Of a DNA stretch of 5,718 nucleotides, positions 4,964 to 5,718 are shown piece after piece (the first letter of the stretch is position 1; each line of letters starts with the position of its first letter). The position numbers and the translations under genes were made by a program. The stretch is taken from positions 1 to 5,718 of the forward strand of contig CAZOTE010000107.1 in NCBI GenBank assembly GCA_964582705.1. The letters run 5' to 3'. This stretch comes from Alkalibacter sp964582705 (GTDB lineage: Bacteria; Bacillota; Clostridia; Eubacteriales; Alkalibacteraceae). The notes below the pieces were generated by a model. That model worked only from the letters and a program-made list of their open reading frames with translations. It was not told the origin of the DNA and made no database searches.

Positions 4964-5352
4964 ATGAAAAAAAATCGTAATAACACCAGGAATAACTGAT
5001 TTAAATAGAGGAGATCAAGCGTTAACATGGCTAATTAAAGATATCTTAGAAGCTGAAGGAGTCTCCGTTGAAGCCAAACTATTACAAAGTGGTAATAACG
5101 AGGAAGATATTCATATGCAATCAAGACAAAGTGTTGATATGGGCGATGATGTTATGACACCCTTGCTATTACATCCAGCAAGGAAAAGGAGATAAAAGAT
5201 ATCGGTTAATATTTTTATAAAATCAAATTGGGACTAACGGCATAAAGGATCTACTAAATAGTTCAATGCTACTATCTAAGAATTGTTTATTTAATAGAAT
5301 CGGAGAAAATAAACTGGATAGTTTACAAAGCAAGACTTATAAAGAATTTTAA
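4964..5352 (+). pseudogene. Polysaccharide pyruvyl transferase remnant, multiply frameshifted and 3'-truncated
   Basis: ATG 4964 is followed by eight As (4967-4974). As written the frame stops after 11 codons (TGA 4997-4999). With one A fewer it reads MKKIVITPGITDLNRGDQ, then ALTWLIKDILEAEG and MTPLLLHPAR, ending at TAA 5193-5195. ITPGITDLNRGDQALTW matches the N-terminal G..N.GD.A motif of the PF04230 pyruvyl transferase/WcaK-CsaB family. Homologous-looking pieces continue in other frames: KIKLGLTA (to 5242) and IKDLLNSSMLLSK through LDSLQSKTYKEF (5242-5349), then TAA 5350-5352. At least three frame breaks are needed. The C-terminal two thirds of the family is missing and the sequence runs straight into a GT4 remnant. 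The ancestral enzyme would have added a pyruvyl group to a sugar of the polymer. The N-terminal identification is good; the middle pieces are assigned from memory of family pattern. Confidence 0.75.
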
Positions 5353-5481
5353 AATATGGCAAGCGGGTTCCCCACAGTTTGCTCTAATATTAGAGGAAAC
5401 TGTGAACTTATTGTGGAAGACAAAGGTGGTCATAACAAGTTATATATTACAAAGTTCTCAGTGAGCAATGTAATGGATTAG
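5353..5481 (+). pseudogene. C-terminal remnant of a second GT4 glycosyltransferase
   Basis: From about 5356 the frame reads MASGFPTVCSNIRGNCELIV and then EDKGG, ending VSNVMD at TAG 5479-5481. This aligns with the GT4 segment MAVGLPVVCSKIRGNIDLIEHG of the intact enzyme upstream (about residues 302-323), the region just after the E-X7-E motif. The catalytic signature and everything N-terminal to it are absent, and a stop (5350-5352) precedes it in frame. Its base sequence differs a lot from the matching part of the intact gene, so it is not a recent duplicate but the tail of a different glycosyltransferase. The part after KGG also looks shortened. It is non-functional. Confidence 0.75.
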
Positions 5482-5512
5482 ATGTTACGAATTTATAAGG
5501 AGATGTAATTTT

Positions 5513-5718
5513 ATGAACTTATACGAAAAAATTAAAAACAGAGAAGAGAAAATTTCACTTGTTGGTCTTGGTTATGTTGGAATGCCAATTGCAGTAGCTT
5601 TTGCTAAAAAGGCAGAGGTTATTGGATTTGATATTAGTGAAGAGAAAGTTGAATTATATAGAAAAGGAATTGATCCAACTAAAGAGGTTGGAGATGATGT
5701 TATCAAAGCAACTACTGT
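5513..5718 (+). CDS. UDP-sugar 6-dehydrogenase (UDP-GlcNAc/GalNAc dehydrogenase type), N-terminal part, 3' partial
   Basis: This is the first 68 codons, open to the end of the window. ATG 5513 has AAGGAG (5497-5502) 10 nt upstream. The protein starts MNLYEKIKNREEKISLVGLG and continues YVGMPIAVAFAKKAEVIGFD. The NAD-binding GLGYVG spans residues 18-23, with the ribose-binding Asp at residue 40. The following GIDPTKEVGDD is typical of the WbpA/TviB/CapL branch, which oxidises C6 of UDP-GlcNAc or UDP-GalNAc to a uronic acid, rather than of UDP-glucose dehydrogenases. The catalytic Cys region lies beyond the window. The product would be an acidic amino-sugar precursor for the polymer. The gene follows the decayed region by 31 nt and has its own good ribosome binding site. 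Confidence 0.85.
   Translation, partial: MNLYEKIKNREEKISLVGLGYVGMPIAVAFAKKAEVIGFDISEEKVELYRKGIDPTKEVGDDVIKATT

Overview
The window is part of a cell-surface polysaccharide (capsule or exopolysaccharide) gene cluster, with every gene on the + strand. AT-rich codon use, strong GGAGG-type ribosome binding sites and a stand-alone cytoplasmic CpsD-type tyrosine kinase point to a low-GC Gram-positive, most likely a clostridial gut bacterium of the Lachnospiraceae type. The taxonomic call is inferred from protein style, not from a marker gene.

Layout. 1-247 is the C-terminal end of a CpsD/CapB-like BY-kinase. 248-2233 is an accessory stretch holding two genes that are not polysaccharide enzymes: a RhuM-family protein (422-1456) and a small four-helix-bundle protein of the 23S rRNA intervening-sequence (IVP) family (1812-2165). 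This stretch is crowded with repeats. A 21-bp near-perfect direct repeat brackets rhuM. Two 25-nt palindromes with identical ends lie inside rhuM and just after it. A 17-bp perfect hairpin is followed by a 25-bp-arm hairpin that abuts the ribosome binding site of the IVP-like gene, and CCAAC-type tandem repeats follow that gene.

2234-4932 is the intact biosynthetic core: a monotopic sugar-phosphate transferase (2234-2860), an NAD(P)-dependent SDR nucleotide-sugar enzyme (2902-3759) and a GT4 glycosyltransferase (3781-4932). Short gaps and the common strand suggest one operon. The expected flow is sugar modification by the SDR, transfer of the first sugar phosphate to undecaprenyl phosphate by the transferase, then chain extension by the GT4 enzyme. 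The CpsD kinase upstream would control polymerisation and export.

4933-5512 is a gene graveyard. An intact ribosome binding site and ATG open a polysaccharide pyruvyl transferase gene that is out of frame from an A8 tract directly after the start codon and carries further frameshifts. Near 5350 it runs into the C-terminal remnant of a second, different GT4 glycosyltransferase. This looks like decay plus an internal deletion. From 5513 the cluster resumes with the start of a UDP-sugar 6-dehydrogenase, cut by the window end.

The two most unusual things are the repeat architecture around the rhuM and IVP-like cargo genes and the pyruvyl transferase/GT4 deletion scar. No RNA gene, CRISPR array, transposase or convincing intrinsic terminator was seen.
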